NCBI GenBank assembly: GCA_009777815.1
Contig: WRLB01000003.1
Coordinates: 11,614-46,974 of the forward strand
Direction: 5' to 3'
Source of the DNA: Bacteroidota bacterium
GTDB lineage: Bacteria > Bacteroidota > Ignavibacteria > Kapaibacteriales > UBA2268
DNA length: 35,361 nt
The position numbers and the translations under genes are program-made. The notes under the pieces were generated by a model. That model was not told the DNA's origin. It ran no database searches and saw only the letters and a program-made list of their open reading frames with translations. This document shows, piece after piece, positions 24,566-34,202 of the stretch. The number at the start of each line of letters is the position of its first letter. Positions within the stretch are counted from its first letter, which is position 1.

Positions 24566-24991
24566 TTATTTTTTGTAATATCTATGTTCGTCATCATTAT
24601 CAAGTATAAAATGCTCGCCCTTATAATCTTTAAATATTTCGTAGATAACAATGGAATATTCATCTACATTAGGGTTTTCATAAGCACTATTATATGTTAT
24701 AGAAAATATAACTTTATTTTTTTGATATATGCTATATTTTCCTTTTAGCGTGTCTGACGAGTTAATATTAGAATTATTTTTATACTCCGTCCATACAAAT
24801 TCAAATGTTCCATTTGAATTAAATATGAATGTTCTCGTATAGTTATACCCCCATTCGCTACTCTCATTTTGCCATATTCCTTTTAACGGATTAGAAATTT
24901 TAGGTTCATCATCTTTTGAGCAAGCAATAACAAACATTATTGATGCAATTAGCAAACAGAATTTAATAGTTTTTTGAAAATTTGTTTCCAT
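24566..24991 (-). CDS. Lipoprotein with lipocalin-like domain
   Basis: A 141-residue lipoprotein. The signal ends in a good lipobox (VIAC, Cys24) followed by SKDDEP, the acidic stretch often seen after the Cys of Bacteroidota surface lipoproteins. The mature part has LKGIWQNES, then TRTFIFNSNGTFEFVW and LKGKYSIYQKNKVIF. This succession of beta strands resembles the lipocalin-like domains of small Bacteroidota lipoproteins. The ligand and role are unknown. The 230-base spacer before it, after ruvB, holds no gene or clear repeat. Confidence 0.75.
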   Translation of the reverse strand: METNFQKTIKFCLLIASIMFVIACSKDDEPKISNPLKGIWQNESSEWGYNYTRTFIFNSNGTFEFVWTEYKNNSNINSSDTLKGKYSIYQKNKVIFSITYNSAYENPNVDEYSIVIYEIFKDYKGEHFILDNDDEHRYYKK

Positions 24992-25044
24992 TTTTTTTAT
25001 TTATTGTAATATAAAATGCAAAATACGTTTTTTTATTCTTAAAA

Positions 25045-25920
25045 TTAATTAATTTCACTATTTGCCCTTAAAATAGTAATTCCTATGCTATTTTTATAGT
25101 TTGTTACAAAACTGCTGATAGAACTATCTAATACTACTTCCTTATTTTTAGAAGAAGCGTGCAATAGTTTTTCGTAATATGCAAATCCTAAATGACCATA
25201 ATCCAATCCTTTATTAGAAATTGCAATACAAATAATATCGCCATCTTTAATTTTTTTAGAAATAGTTCTTATTTTATTTGTTGGAATTATATACATTTTA
25301 TTTAAATTTAATTGTTCTTCGTTGTTTTTTATTTTAGTTAATAATGTATTTGTTTTATCATTTTTTAATGCAGGATACAATTTATAGTTGTTACTCATAA
25401 AATTATAATTAAATTGATGTTCTATTCCGCCAAGTTCCCTCGTAATATCGGCAACAAGGTTATTTTTAGTATTTTCAATTATCCAATCAGAAGTATAATG
25501 CAAACGCGATGAATAATCAATAATTTTGCCATTTTTATATCTTGTTTGCATAATTAATTTTTCTAAATCGTCTATATTGTAGCGTTGCAATTTTATTTGC
25601 CTTGCCATATTAAAAGATAATTCCACTAATGTAACGCAATCTAAACCCGCAAAGTTAATAACAACCCGTTCAGGATGTTTTTCTAAACTATGGGCTAAAT
25701 ACGGAACTTTAAGAAATGATATACTTATACGAGCAATTAATTCATCAATAGGTAAATAGTGCCACCTTTCATCAATTGCTGTTTGGATAATAGAATTATA
25801 TTTTTCTCTCCCTGCAATAGTATTTTTGTTATCAGCAAAAACATTTATTTTAAGTATAGGAGAAGTTAAAACAACTCCTGCACCGATTGAAATACTTTTA
25901 ATAAAATTTCTTCTATTCAT
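25045..25920 (-). CDS. DUF1460 amidase-like exported protein
   Basis: A 291-residue exported protein. It begins with MNRRNFIKSISIGAGVVLTSP, which looks like a Tat signal (RRNFIK). The mature protein matches DUF1460, a family related to NlpC/P60 cell-wall amidases: NFAGLDCVTLVELSFNMAR near residue 92 supplies the candidate nucleophile Cys, DGDIICIAISNKG follows near 225, and DYGHLGFAYY supplies the candidate His. It probably cleaves a murein peptide bond in the periplasm. The related LD-carboxypeptidase at 16558 carries a similar twin-arginine signal. The gene lies 42 bases downstream of the glycosyltransferase gene, so the two may form an operon. Confidence 0.82.
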   Translation of the reverse strand: MNRRNFIKSISIGAGVVLTSPILKINVFADNKNTIAGREKYNSIIQTAIDERWHYLPIDELIARISISFLKVPYLAHSLEKHPERVVINFAGLDCVTLVELSFNMARQIKLQRYNIDDLEKLIMQTRYKNGKIIDYSSRLHYTSDWIIENTKNNLVADITRELGGIEHQFNYNFMSNNYKLYPALKNDKTNTLLTKIKNNEEQLNLNKMYIIPTNKIRTISKKIKDGDIICIAISNKGLDYGHLGFAYYEKLLHASSKNKEVVLDSSISSFVTNYKNSIGITILRANSEIN

Positions 25921-25962
25921 AATTTTTTGAAATTTGGATATAGATATATAAAAACTTTTCTG

Positions 25963-27102
25963 TTAAAACGTTGTATAATCCTCTTGTTCTTTTAGTTTGT
26001 CGTAAATGTCGTAAATTATAGTTGCTAATGATTCCCAAGAACGATTATATTTTATGTCTATAAGATTGTTTATAAAAGTTTTCTTTAAATCTTCATCAAA
26101 ATATTTTTTAATTGCTTCTTTTAATAATTCACTATCAACCCGTTCAATAATTAATCCAAAACTATCAAAATATTCTTTATAGCGTCCTACGTCAGTAGCA
26201 ATAACAGGCAGTTCTAAACTAAAAGAATTACTAATAATTTCTTGCGACATCTCTTTTTCTACCACCAATAGCAACAAATCCGAAGCCGCAAAGATATATG
26301 GAATCTCATTTACATTAGGATTGCGACTTATAATAGTAATTTTATTTTCTATATTTAGGTCTTTAATTTTTCTATTTTCGTATTCATAATTAGTATGTGA
26401 ATTCCCGACAATTAATAAATGAAATGTATCATCCAATTCTGTTAATGCTTTAAATATTGTATCTAAACCCTTATAATATCTTATTTCGCCATAGAAAAGT
26501 AAAAGTTTTTTATCAATCGGAATATTTAAGATTTTTCTTGCTATATTTTGTTCAACTTTATCGCCGCTTGAAGTAAAGAAAGGACGCGGATGCTCTATAC
26601 ACACAGCATCAGGTCTAATAGAAAGCAAATCATCTTTGCTCTGCTGATTTAAAACAATAAAAGCATCATAATTATTAACAAATATTTTATTTAATTTCTC
26701 TTCGAAAATAATACTATTTTCGGCACGCATAGAATCAATAATAGCAAACTTTTTTGTTTTTTTATTAATGAATTTTGCGGTTCCACCAATAGATGCACCT
26801 AAATACGGCAGCCAATATCTTGTGAGCAAAACATCAGGTTTGAACTCGTTTATACTTTGAGCAGTATAATAATAACTTGCTGGATTGGCAGTATTCAATA
26901 TACGTTTAGATTGTATAATGTCGTCATTGCTGTGGGCATCTACAAATTTTTCTTTGCCAGGATAAATAAGTTCAGGATAGAGAAGCGAGAAATTAAATGC
27001 TTTAATTTCGTTACTTCGTTCAATAGTGCGATATAGCATAGCATTTCCGACAGATATTTCACCTGCATAGGGATAAAAAGTAGATAAAAAAGCAATTTTC
27101 AT
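25963..27102 (-). CDS. Family 4-like glycosyltransferase
   Basis: A 379-residue GT-B fold glycosyltransferase. The N-terminus has MKIAFLSTFYPYAGEISVGNA, and the C-terminal nucleotide-sugar domain begins near residue 200 with KLLLFYGEIRYYKGLDTIFKAL. It continues with LLIVGNS, IPYIFAASDLLLL, and a late segment, SFSLELPVIATDVG, that matches the sugar-binding region of family GT4. No signal peptide is present, so it works in the cytoplasm or at the inner face of the membrane. The acceptor and sugar donor cannot be told. Surface polysaccharide or lipid-linked glycan synthesis is the likely setting. It is followed on the same strand by the DUF1460 gene. Confidence 0.85.
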   Translation of the reverse strand: MKIAFLSTFYPYAGEISVGNAMLYRTIERSNEIKAFNFSLLYPELIYPGKEKFVDAHSNDDIIQSKRILNTANPASYYYTAQSINEFKPDVLLTRYWLPYLGASIGGTAKFINKKTKKFAIIDSMRAENSIIFEEKLNKIFVNNYDAFIVLNQQSKDDLLSIRPDAVCIEHPRPFFTSSGDKVEQNIARKILNIPIDKKLLLFYGEIRYYKGLDTIFKALTELDDTFHLLIVGNSHTNYEYENRKIKDLNIENKITIISRNPNVNEIPYIFAASDLLLLVVEKEMSQEIISNSFSLELPVIATDVGRYKEYFDSFGLIIERVDSELLKEAIKKYFDEDLKKTFINNLIDIKYNRSWESLATIIYDIYDKLKEQEDYTTF

Positions 27103-27128
27103 ATTTTAACAATCATTACTAAAACCAG

Positions 27129-27199
27129 AGCCAAGAGGGGGAATTGAACCCCCAACGAATGTTTACGAAACATTTGTTTTACCGTTAAACTACCCTGAC
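27129..27199 (-). tRNA. tRNA-Thr (anticodon CGT)
   Basis: The 71-base - strand sequence folds as a cloverleaf. The acceptor stem is GTCAGGG with TCTTGGC (with G-U pairs), the D stem GTTT/AAAC, the anticodon stem AATGT/ACATT with loop TTCGTAA, and the T stem GGGGG/CCCCC with loop TTCAATT. The anticodon is CGT, reading ACG (threonine). CCA is not encoded. A TATTTTTG box on the - strand (27220-27227) gives a promoter about 20 bases upstream. Confidence 0.92.
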
Positions 27200-27308
27200 A
27201 AAAAAACAAATATTGTATGCAAAAATAAGGTTTTTAATTACTATTAAAAATAAAAAATTACATAAAAAAACGTATTACAAAATATGTGGTAAAGGTTTTA
27301 TATAGGGG

Positions 27309-27350
27309 ACTTCTAAAAATGTCATAATGAAATAAATTCGGTATAATATT
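27309..27350. repeat. Degenerate dispersed-repeat copy
   Basis: AATGTCATAATGAAATAAATTCGGTATAATA is a degraded copy of the dispersed palindromic family. It lies between the zinc-repeat gene and the tRNA. The rest of this 190-base spacer is AT-rich with nothing recognisable. Confidence 0.45.
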
Positions 27351-27392
27351 TTTATAGGTTACTTTTTGTAAAAGTAAAATATTTTTATTAAA

Positions 27393-28451
27393 TCATACTA
27401 AAACATTGCCTAATTTTAAAAATGTTTTATGGCAATTTGTACAGCAATATCTTTTATACTCATTTCTTGATGCAAACATTACGCCGCAAACTTCACAAGT
27501 TCTAATTTTGCGAGGTCTTGCCATATTTCCAGATTTTATACTACACTCTTTACTACAATACTTTCTTCTTGTTCCCTGTTCAGAAATAAATACTTTACCG
27601 CAGTATTCACATATTATATGTATTTTATTTGGAATAAGTTTTAAACTAGTGTGATATTCTTGTCCACACTTTATGCAACAAAACCTTTTTCTATTTTTAT
27701 GTGTTTCAAATTCTTTACCGCAATTGTCACAAATTTTAATAGTATTTTTGCCTATATTATGAATATGAATATAGCAACATTCGTGGCTACAATATTTTTT
27801 ATTTACTATACTAACTTTAAATTCTTTGCCACAATGCTTACAAAATCTATTGGGATATATTTTTTTATAAACAATTGTTGAACACTTTTTACTGCAATAT
27901 TTTTTCTTTCTAATTGTTTCAAACTCTTTACCACAAACATTACATTTTTTTACAATAATTGGTTTATTCTTACCGTAACATTGTTCGCTGCAATATTTTT
28001 TCTTTCTAATTGTTTCAAACTCTTTGCCACAAATCTTACATACTAAAATTATAGGTTTTAAAGTAGCTTTTCTTTTCATATAATCAGCACTTAGTATTTT
28101 AATTTGTGTATAAGCACATTCTTTACTACAATATTTTTTCTTTCTATTTGTCTCAAACTCTTTGCCGCAAATCTTACATATTCGTATAGCATTTGGTTTT
28201 TTATTATGTTTGCAACATTTTGGGTTGCAATATTTTTTATTTCTAATTGTTGTCTCAAACTCTTTGCCACAACACTCACATACTTTAATTATAGGTTTTA
28301 TAGCAGTTTTTCTTTTTAATACATAACTGGCATTTAGCAGTTTAATTTGTGTATAAGTACATTCTTTACTGCAATATTTTTTATTTCTAATTGTTTCAAA
28401 CTCTTTACCGCAAATCTTACATACTAATTTTTGTTTTATTTTTTCCTTCAT
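27393..28451 (-). CDS. Protein of nine tandem CxxC...CxxxC zinc-binding units
   Basis: A 352-residue protein made almost entirely of nine repeats of one small zinc-binding unit, consensus CKICGKEFETxRxKKYCSKEC, spaced 32-46 residues apart. Each unit has four cysteines (CxxC and CxxxC), so nine zinc ions are possible. Units 1-6 are close copies; units 7-9 are more diverged but keep all four cysteines. The linkers are rich in Lys and Ile and the whole protein is very basic. There is no signal peptide. Single copies of this unit are familiar at the ends of HNH nucleases and phage proteins, where they help bind nucleic acid. A protein of only these units is not one I recognise. DNA or RNA binding is inferred from charge and motif. 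Confidence 0.78.
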   Translation of the reverse strand: MKEKIKQKLVCKICGKEFETIRNKKYCSKECTYTQIKLLNASYVLKRKTAIKPIIKVCECCGKEFETTIRNKKYCNPKCCKHNKKPNAIRICKICGKEFETNRKKKYCSKECAYTQIKILSADYMKRKATLKPIILVCKICGKEFETIRKKKYCSEQCYGKNKPIIVKKCNVCGKEFETIRKKKYCSKKCSTIVYKKIYPNRFCKHCGKEFKVSIVNKKYCSHECCYIHIHNIGKNTIKICDNCGKEFETHKNRKRFCCIKCGQEYHTSLKLIPNKIHIICEYCGKVFISEQGTRRKYCSKECSIKSGNMARPRKIRTCEVCGVMFASRNEYKRYCCTNCHKTFLKLGNVLV

Positions 28452-28508
28452 AATTTTTATAAAAATTGTATTGTTAATTAAAATATAGTGATATCTAAAA
28501 ATAGTTTT

Positions 28509-29441
28509 TTATATTCTTCTTTTAAATCCTTCGCCCATAACTTCATGTATGTTATTTGTTATCATAAATGCGTCAGGGTCAGTTTTTTTAACAATATCAT
28601 TTAGTCGTGGAATTTCTTTAATAGATACAACAGTTAAAATAATTTCTTTGTCTATATTACGATAAATGCCTCTTGCTTTAATTGCTGTAGCACCGCGCGA
28701 TAATTCTTTACATATAGCATCTACTACTTCGTTGGTTTTATCTGTAATAATCAGTGCCTGCCGAGCATAATCAAAGCCCGCAATAATAGTATCTATTATA
28801 TAGCCCGTAACAAAAAGCGACAACAAAGCATATAAAATAAGTGTAATTATAGAACTCGGAAGTTGCAACCCCTTAAAATGAAATATAAAACACGCCATTA
28901 TAATAATAAAGAAATCAATATATATTATCGCTTTCCCCGGCATAATTCCATATTTTTTCTGAAATATAGCAGCAGGTATGTCTGACCCTCCTGTCGTTCC
29001 TTTAAACTTAAAAATTAGTCCCAATCCAACACCCATAAGCATTGATGCCACTAAAATAAGAAATATAAAATCATTAGTTGCTAATTCTTTAATAAATTCA
29101 GTGTCCTGTATTCTAATAAAACTAAGACCAGGCAGGGCTCCTCTAAACATATCAAGAAAAATAGACGTAGTTGTAAATCCATAAAACGTTCTCCATCCGA
29201 ACTGATTCCCTAATACAATTAGTCCCCATATAAATAACGGAATGTTAATTATCCATTTTAATAATCCTATCGGCAATGCACCATCAAAGATATAATAAAA
29301 TGCCATAGACAAGCCCGATGCCCCGCCGGGAACTATAAATACATCTACTAACATTGCTATACCCAAACTCATTACAGCAGAACCTATAGTAATTATTGTA
29401 TATTCTTTAATAGCGTTTTTTGATATTTGTATTTTTTTCAT
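28509..29441 (-). CDS. YitT-family membrane protein
   Basis: A 310-residue inner-membrane protein with five to six membrane helices (about residues 15-215) and a C-terminal soluble domain. The first helix region contains SLGIAMLVDVFIVPGGASGLS and a later one has KGTTGGSDIPAAIFQKKYG, both typical of YitT/DUF161. The tail (about 225-305; LIITDKTNEVVDAICKEL, DPDAFMITNNIHEVMGEGF) matches DUF2179. The family is broadly transporter-like, but its substrate is not established. The start at 29441 is preferred over an in-frame ATG at 29498, which would translate the promoter box. The -7 element TATTTTTG then ends only four bases before the ATG, so the mRNA may be leaderless. Confidence 0.87.
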   Translation of the reverse strand: MKKIQISKNAIKEYTIITIGSAVMSLGIAMLVDVFIVPGGASGLSMAFYYIFDGALPIGLLKWIINIPLFIWGLIVLGNQFGWRTFYGFTTTSIFLDMFRGALPGLSFIRIQDTEFIKELATNDFIFLILVASMLMGVGLGLIFKFKGTTGGSDIPAAIFQKKYGIMPGKAIIYIDFFIIIMACFIFHFKGLQLPSSIITLILYALLSLFVTGYIIDTIIAGFDYARQALIITDKTNEVVDAICKELSRGATAIKARGIYRNIDKEIILTVVSIKEIPRLNDIVKKTDPDAFMITNNIHEVMGEGFKRRI

Positions 29442-29445
29442 TTTG

Positions 29446-29453
29446 CAAAAATA
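29446..29453 (-). promoter_or_regulatory. -7 element almost at the yitT-like start codon
   Basis: On the - strand TATTTTTG ends four bases before the ATG at 29441. A transcript from this box would begin at or within a few bases of the start codon. Confidence 0.45.
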
Positions 29454-29528
29454 ATAAAAATTTACGAAAAAACAGCACTTTTGAAGAAAATTCACCACAT
29501 AACATACACCTATGTTGAATTATATAAC

Positions 29529-31601
29529 CTACTCTATTACAATTTTTTCTATCCACGTTTTTCTGTTGTATATTACTTTAATGTAATATGCACCCTTCGG
29601 AAGGGATTCTAAAGAAAATTGTTTAGTGAATGTGCCTGTATTTTCTAATGCGTTGTGTATTTCCATTATTTCTTCACCAAGCAAATTATCTAACAAAATT
29701 CTGACATTTCCGTCTGTTTCTAAATCCATACTGATTGTTGCTTTGCCTGTTGTTGGATTGGGGAATATTATAGTTTTTTGTTGTTCTATATCTTTTATGC
29801 TTGTCGTTGTATCGCTTGCTAATACTAATATATCATCTACACAACTTATTATTGGATATTGGAAATTTGCTGAATATTGTTGTCTTCCAATTATTGCAAT
29901 TTTAAGACGCAACCCTACAAGATTATCTAAATGTTCATTAACACAGAAGAATATATCTTGCCAATCTTCAGAAGCGTAGTCATATACAGAATTTGGTATT
30001 TTTTTATATACTTCTTTCCAATTATTTTGAATGCTATTTCTAACAGAAACAACAAAAGCAGGTCTTTGTGTTGCATCCATAGACAACGCATAAGATATTA
30101 ATTTAAAACTCAATGAGATATAGCATTTAGAATTTGGATTAGTATAATTTAATGGAATAACAACCATACTTGCAGTATCTATTCTTGGTGATGTATTATA
30201 ATCGGGGAAATCACTAGCAAGCCAAAAACAATTGTCGCCATTTACATCGTTATAAGGCAAGTATCCCATATAATCAAAAATATTTATAGTATCCAAATTA
30301 ATTCTTTTCCAAGTAGGTTGGGCTGTTGGTGTAATTGTATATTCTTTATCAGTAGTAGAATTATCATAAAACATTGTATCGTATCCAACAAAGAAATAAT
30401 ATCTTTTATCATCATTCATTAACTCAACATATTGATTATCAAAAGGTGAGTGTATAGAAAAGTGATAATTAACAAAAGAATAATATGGCTGTTTCGGAAT
30501 ATAAGCATAATAATCATCGCCGTCTCGTTGCATCTTTATTGAGTCCTTTACTCCAATATCTGTAGAATAATGCAAATAAACATCATCAACGGGCTTGATA
30601 TTATTAACAAAAGGAATAGTCATTTGCACAAGATACGGATTGGCTGAATCCTTTGTGCATAAAGGCATAGGGGTATGCAAATAATTATATTTCATATATA
30701 ACGCTAATGTGATATTATGATTGTCAAATGCAGTAATAATTTCATCCAAATGAGGAGTTAAATCGAGCAAATTTCCATTATCATCATCGGTAATAATCAT
30801 TTGCAACAGCCAATTAGTAAATGCGGTTCCATTAGATTCCCCGTCAGGAGTTGCAAAACGGGTATAGTGCATATATTCAGACATTAAATCAAGTGATGTA
30901 AGTTCGCCAAAATCCCACATTGCTCCACTTAATATTTGTCCATCAAAATGCACTGCACCTGTTTCATCTTCTTCTAATTTTAATTCATTTTTTAAATATC
31001 TTGCATTTCCTGCTTCCAGACTATTATCCGCAAATTCTCCTCTAAATACATCTTGATATCTAAGCATCATAGCAGAATGCACATCTGCCAAACCTTCGTG
31101 CATGGCTCCGCTAACCATTCTTTGCATTCCCATATCTTTATATATAAGATGGTTTAAGCAATGTCCGAGTTCGTGATATAAAACCCCTGCCGCCTGTCCA
31201 AATCGCATTTTTTCATTAAATGGATTAATAAATGCAACCATATTATCTTCTATCATAGCCACAGCATTTGCATAATTATTGCCAAATGGTGAGTTAATCA
31301 TAGTTTCCAAAATAATTTGAAAACTATCATTTAAGTATTTAAAATCTTTATCCATTTCCAAAAATTTATCATTCATTTTGAAAAAACTTGTATAATGTGT
31401 TGCTGCAATTCTATGTCTTAAATCATCTGTATTTGTAAGAGTATTATTGGATATAATTATTTTTTCTGCAAATGGATCAAGTTCAACTGTGGCTGAATTC
31501 GTTCCTTTAAAATCAGAAATTCCATACCAGAGTTTAAGTGGAATAATATCACTTGTGCTTTCAAAAGTCAGCAGTGCTTCTTTTCCATTTATAATACTCA
31601 T
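29529..31601 (-). CDS. M36-type metallopeptidase catalytic part with type IX sorting domain
   Basis: A 690-residue open frame that carries the catalytic part of a secreted zinc peptidase. The motif HELGHCLNHLIY lies near residue 143 and GAMHEGLADVHSAMM follows near 167, giving HExxH and the downstream Glu ligand typical of thermolysin-like and M36 (fungalysin) enzymes. A beta-rich part follows (about 300-600). The last 80 residues form a type A type IX secretion sorting domain: FPNPTTGKATISM, then VRILLDNLLGEEI, and SLPKGAYYIKV. The signal peptide and propeptide are in a separate frame at 31561-32466. The two frames overlap by 41 bases, and one surplus base would explain the break. If the frames are not joined, this part has no export signal. 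Confidence 0.85.
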   Translation of the reverse strand: MSIINGKEALLTFESTSDIIPLKLWYGISDFKGTNSATVELDPFAEKIIISNNTLTNTDDLRHRIAATHYTSFFKMNDKFLEMDKDFKYLNDSFQIILETMINSPFGNNYANAVAMIEDNMVAFINPFNEKMRFGQAAGVLYHELGHCLNHLIYKDMGMQRMVSGAMHEGLADVHSAMMLRYQDVFRGEFADNSLEAGNARYLKNELKLEEDETGAVHFDGQILSGAMWDFGELTSLDLMSEYMHYTRFATPDGESNGTAFTNWLLQMIITDDDNGNLLDLTPHLDEIITAFDNHNITLALYMKYNYLHTPMPLCTKDSANPYLVQMTIPFVNNIKPVDDVYLHYSTDIGVKDSIKMQRDGDDYYAYIPKQPYYSFVNYHFSIHSPFDNQYVELMNDDKRYYFFVGYDTMFYDNSTTDKEYTITPTAQPTWKRINLDTINIFDYMGYLPYNDVNGDNCFWLASDFPDYNTSPRIDTASMVVIPLNYTNPNSKCYISLSFKLISYALSMDATQRPAFVVSVRNSIQNNWKEVYKKIPNSVYDYASEDWQDIFFCVNEHLDNLVGLRLKIAIIGRQQYSANFQYPIISCVDDILVLASDTTTSIKDIEQQKTIIFPNPTTGKATISMDLETDGNVRILLDNLLGEEIMEIHNALENTGTFTKQFSLESLPKGAYYIKVIYNRKTWIEKIVIE

Positions 31602-32466
31602 CGGTAGAAATCACGCCGTTAGCATCGGCAGAATATGTTTTGTCATCAATAATGACATCCATATATGGAAAGTAATTTGTCTCAACTAGCGGAGCAGTCG
31701 GCTCGGGATAAATTATCTTACTTTGGATTTTATAATCCGCATTATAAACAAGATTATAACGCAATAAAAGTTTGTGGCTCTTAACATCAATGTAAGATTT
31801 ATACGCCACATTGCCAAAATTATTACGAAACTCTACCGATTGCACTAAATAAAAATCCGTTCCTTTTTTTGTAGAAACAGGAATAATATATTGCTCACCG
31901 AAGCTGAAATTAAGATGTTCTACAGAAATATTTTTAAGAGGATTATCTTTTTCAAGTCCTATTATTGATACCTGTTTCATAGCGTTAGTATCAATGTTTT
32001 CAATCTTGTGAAGGTCAATTCGGTGTGCGATTTCAGGGAAGTATTCTGTTTCGACATAAAGCAGATTTCCGTTTTCAAAAATCCGCAATTTAGTATTGGC
32101 ATCCAACAGCCGAATACCATTATGAGTTTGTGCAAAATTCACATACCATTGATTTTGTTTGAACTTTGCGGCGAGGAGTTGCATATTATTTACATCAATA
32201 TTTGCCATTGCTATAAACTGCCTGCATTTTGCTTCCACATTTGCTTCTGTTAGTATTGTATCTACAATATTTTTATTTATGAAGCGAGTAAGTGGCACTT
32301 GTGGTTTAGCAACTTGCGTCTGTTTATTCATAGAAACAGAGGCATCATTATTGATATAAGAATGCTGAAACAGGTTGTTATTATTGTATTCTGTATTATT
32401 ATATTCTGTAGCATTCAGCGAATACAATCCAACCAACAAAACAAAGATTTTAATAAAAGTTTTCAT
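31561..32466 (-). CDS. N-terminal signal and propeptide part of the same peptidase
   Basis: A 301-residue frame that carries the front half of the secreted peptidase. It has a signal peptide (MKTFIKIFVLLVGLYSLNA), a short Asn-rich stretch, and an FTP/PepSY-like propeptide region (about 60-260), with QNQ-like strands such as WYVNFAQTHNGIRLLDANTKLRIFENG in outline. The last 20 residues (about DEYYKWKRSTADF) look out of frame and end at 31561. The continuation is INGKEALLTF in the next frame. A single-base frameshift near 31600 is the simplest reading. A sequencing error, a true pseudogene or translational coupling via the ATG at 31601 are all possible. Confidence 0.78.
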   Translation of the reverse strand: MKTFIKIFVLLVGLYSLNATEYNNTEYNNNNLFQHSYINNDASVSMNKQTQVAKPQVPLTRFINKNIVDTILTEANVEAKCRQFIAMANIDVNNMQLLAAKFKQNQWYVNFAQTHNGIRLLDANTKLRIFENGNLLYVETEYFPEIAHRIDLHKIENIDTNAMKQVSIIGLEKDNPLKNISVEHLNFSFGEQYIIPVSTKKGTDFYLVQSVEFRNNFGNVAYKSYIDVKSHKLLLRYNLVYNADYKIQSKIIYPEPTAPLVETNYFPYMDVIIDDKTYSADANGVISTDEYYKWKRSTADF

Positions 32467-32494
32467 TTTTTTATAATTATTGTTACTTTAATTA

Positions 32495-32532
32495 CAAAAA
32501 TACTTTTTTATAAAATATTTTCCTTATTTTTG
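32495..32532. promoter_or_regulatory. Divergent promoters of the peptidase and tyrosine phenol-lyase genes
   Basis: TATTTTTG on the - strand (32495-32502) faces the peptidase gene, and TATTTTTG on the + strand (32525-32532) faces the lyase gene. They are 22 bases apart, in a 98-base spacer. Confidence 0.55.
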
Positions 32533-32561
32533 CATTTTGAAATAATTTTATTTGTAGGTAA

Positions 32562-33947
<1,386 letters not shown>

Positions 33948-33968
33948 ATAATATACTTACAATAACAT

Positions 33969-33996
33969 AATAGCACGGACTTAATTCCGTGCTATT
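33969..33996 (+). terminator. Intrinsic terminator of tpl
   Basis: AATAGCACGGA and TCCGTGCTATT form an 11-base perfect stem with a six-base loop, 21 bases after the stop codon, followed by ATTTAT. Confidence 0.75.
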
Positions 33997-34026
33997 ATTT
34001 ATAGTTACCTATAATAATGTTATACC

Positions 34027-34055
34027 CGTCCTAACGAAACAAGTTCAGCATCTAC
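34027..34055. repeat. Half copy of the dispersed repeat
   Basis: CTAACGAAACAAGTTCAGCATC resembles the palindromic core CGAAACAAGTTC of the dispersed family, lying between tpl and the methyltransferase tail. Confidence 0.5.
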
Positions 34056-34202
34056 TTATTTTATTATCATTTTTTCTAAAATGTTTGTTAAATCTTTATC
34101 TAAATTTCCATTATAATCTTTATGTGGAATATTTAATTTTTCAAGTGCTAATTTAAATCTTTTATAGCCATCTTTGTCTCGCAACGCTATCCAAACATTC
34201 CC
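34056..34202 (-). pseudogene. Out-of-frame C-terminal extension of the methyltransferase
   Basis: A 48-residue open frame with no ATG near its start continues straight after the methyltransferase in the -1 frame, overlapping its end. It reads GNVWIALRDKDG, then YKRFKLALEKLNIP and ILEKMIIK, which is normal-looking, mostly helical protein sequence. It is most easily read as the true C-terminus of the methyltransferase, split off by one missing base near 34200. A separate small protein is less likely. Confidence 0.5.

Noticed and set aside
29442-29498. Longer N-terminus of the YitT-like protein (start at 29498)
   Set aside because: It would translate the -7 promoter box and add sequence not expected before the first membrane helix.
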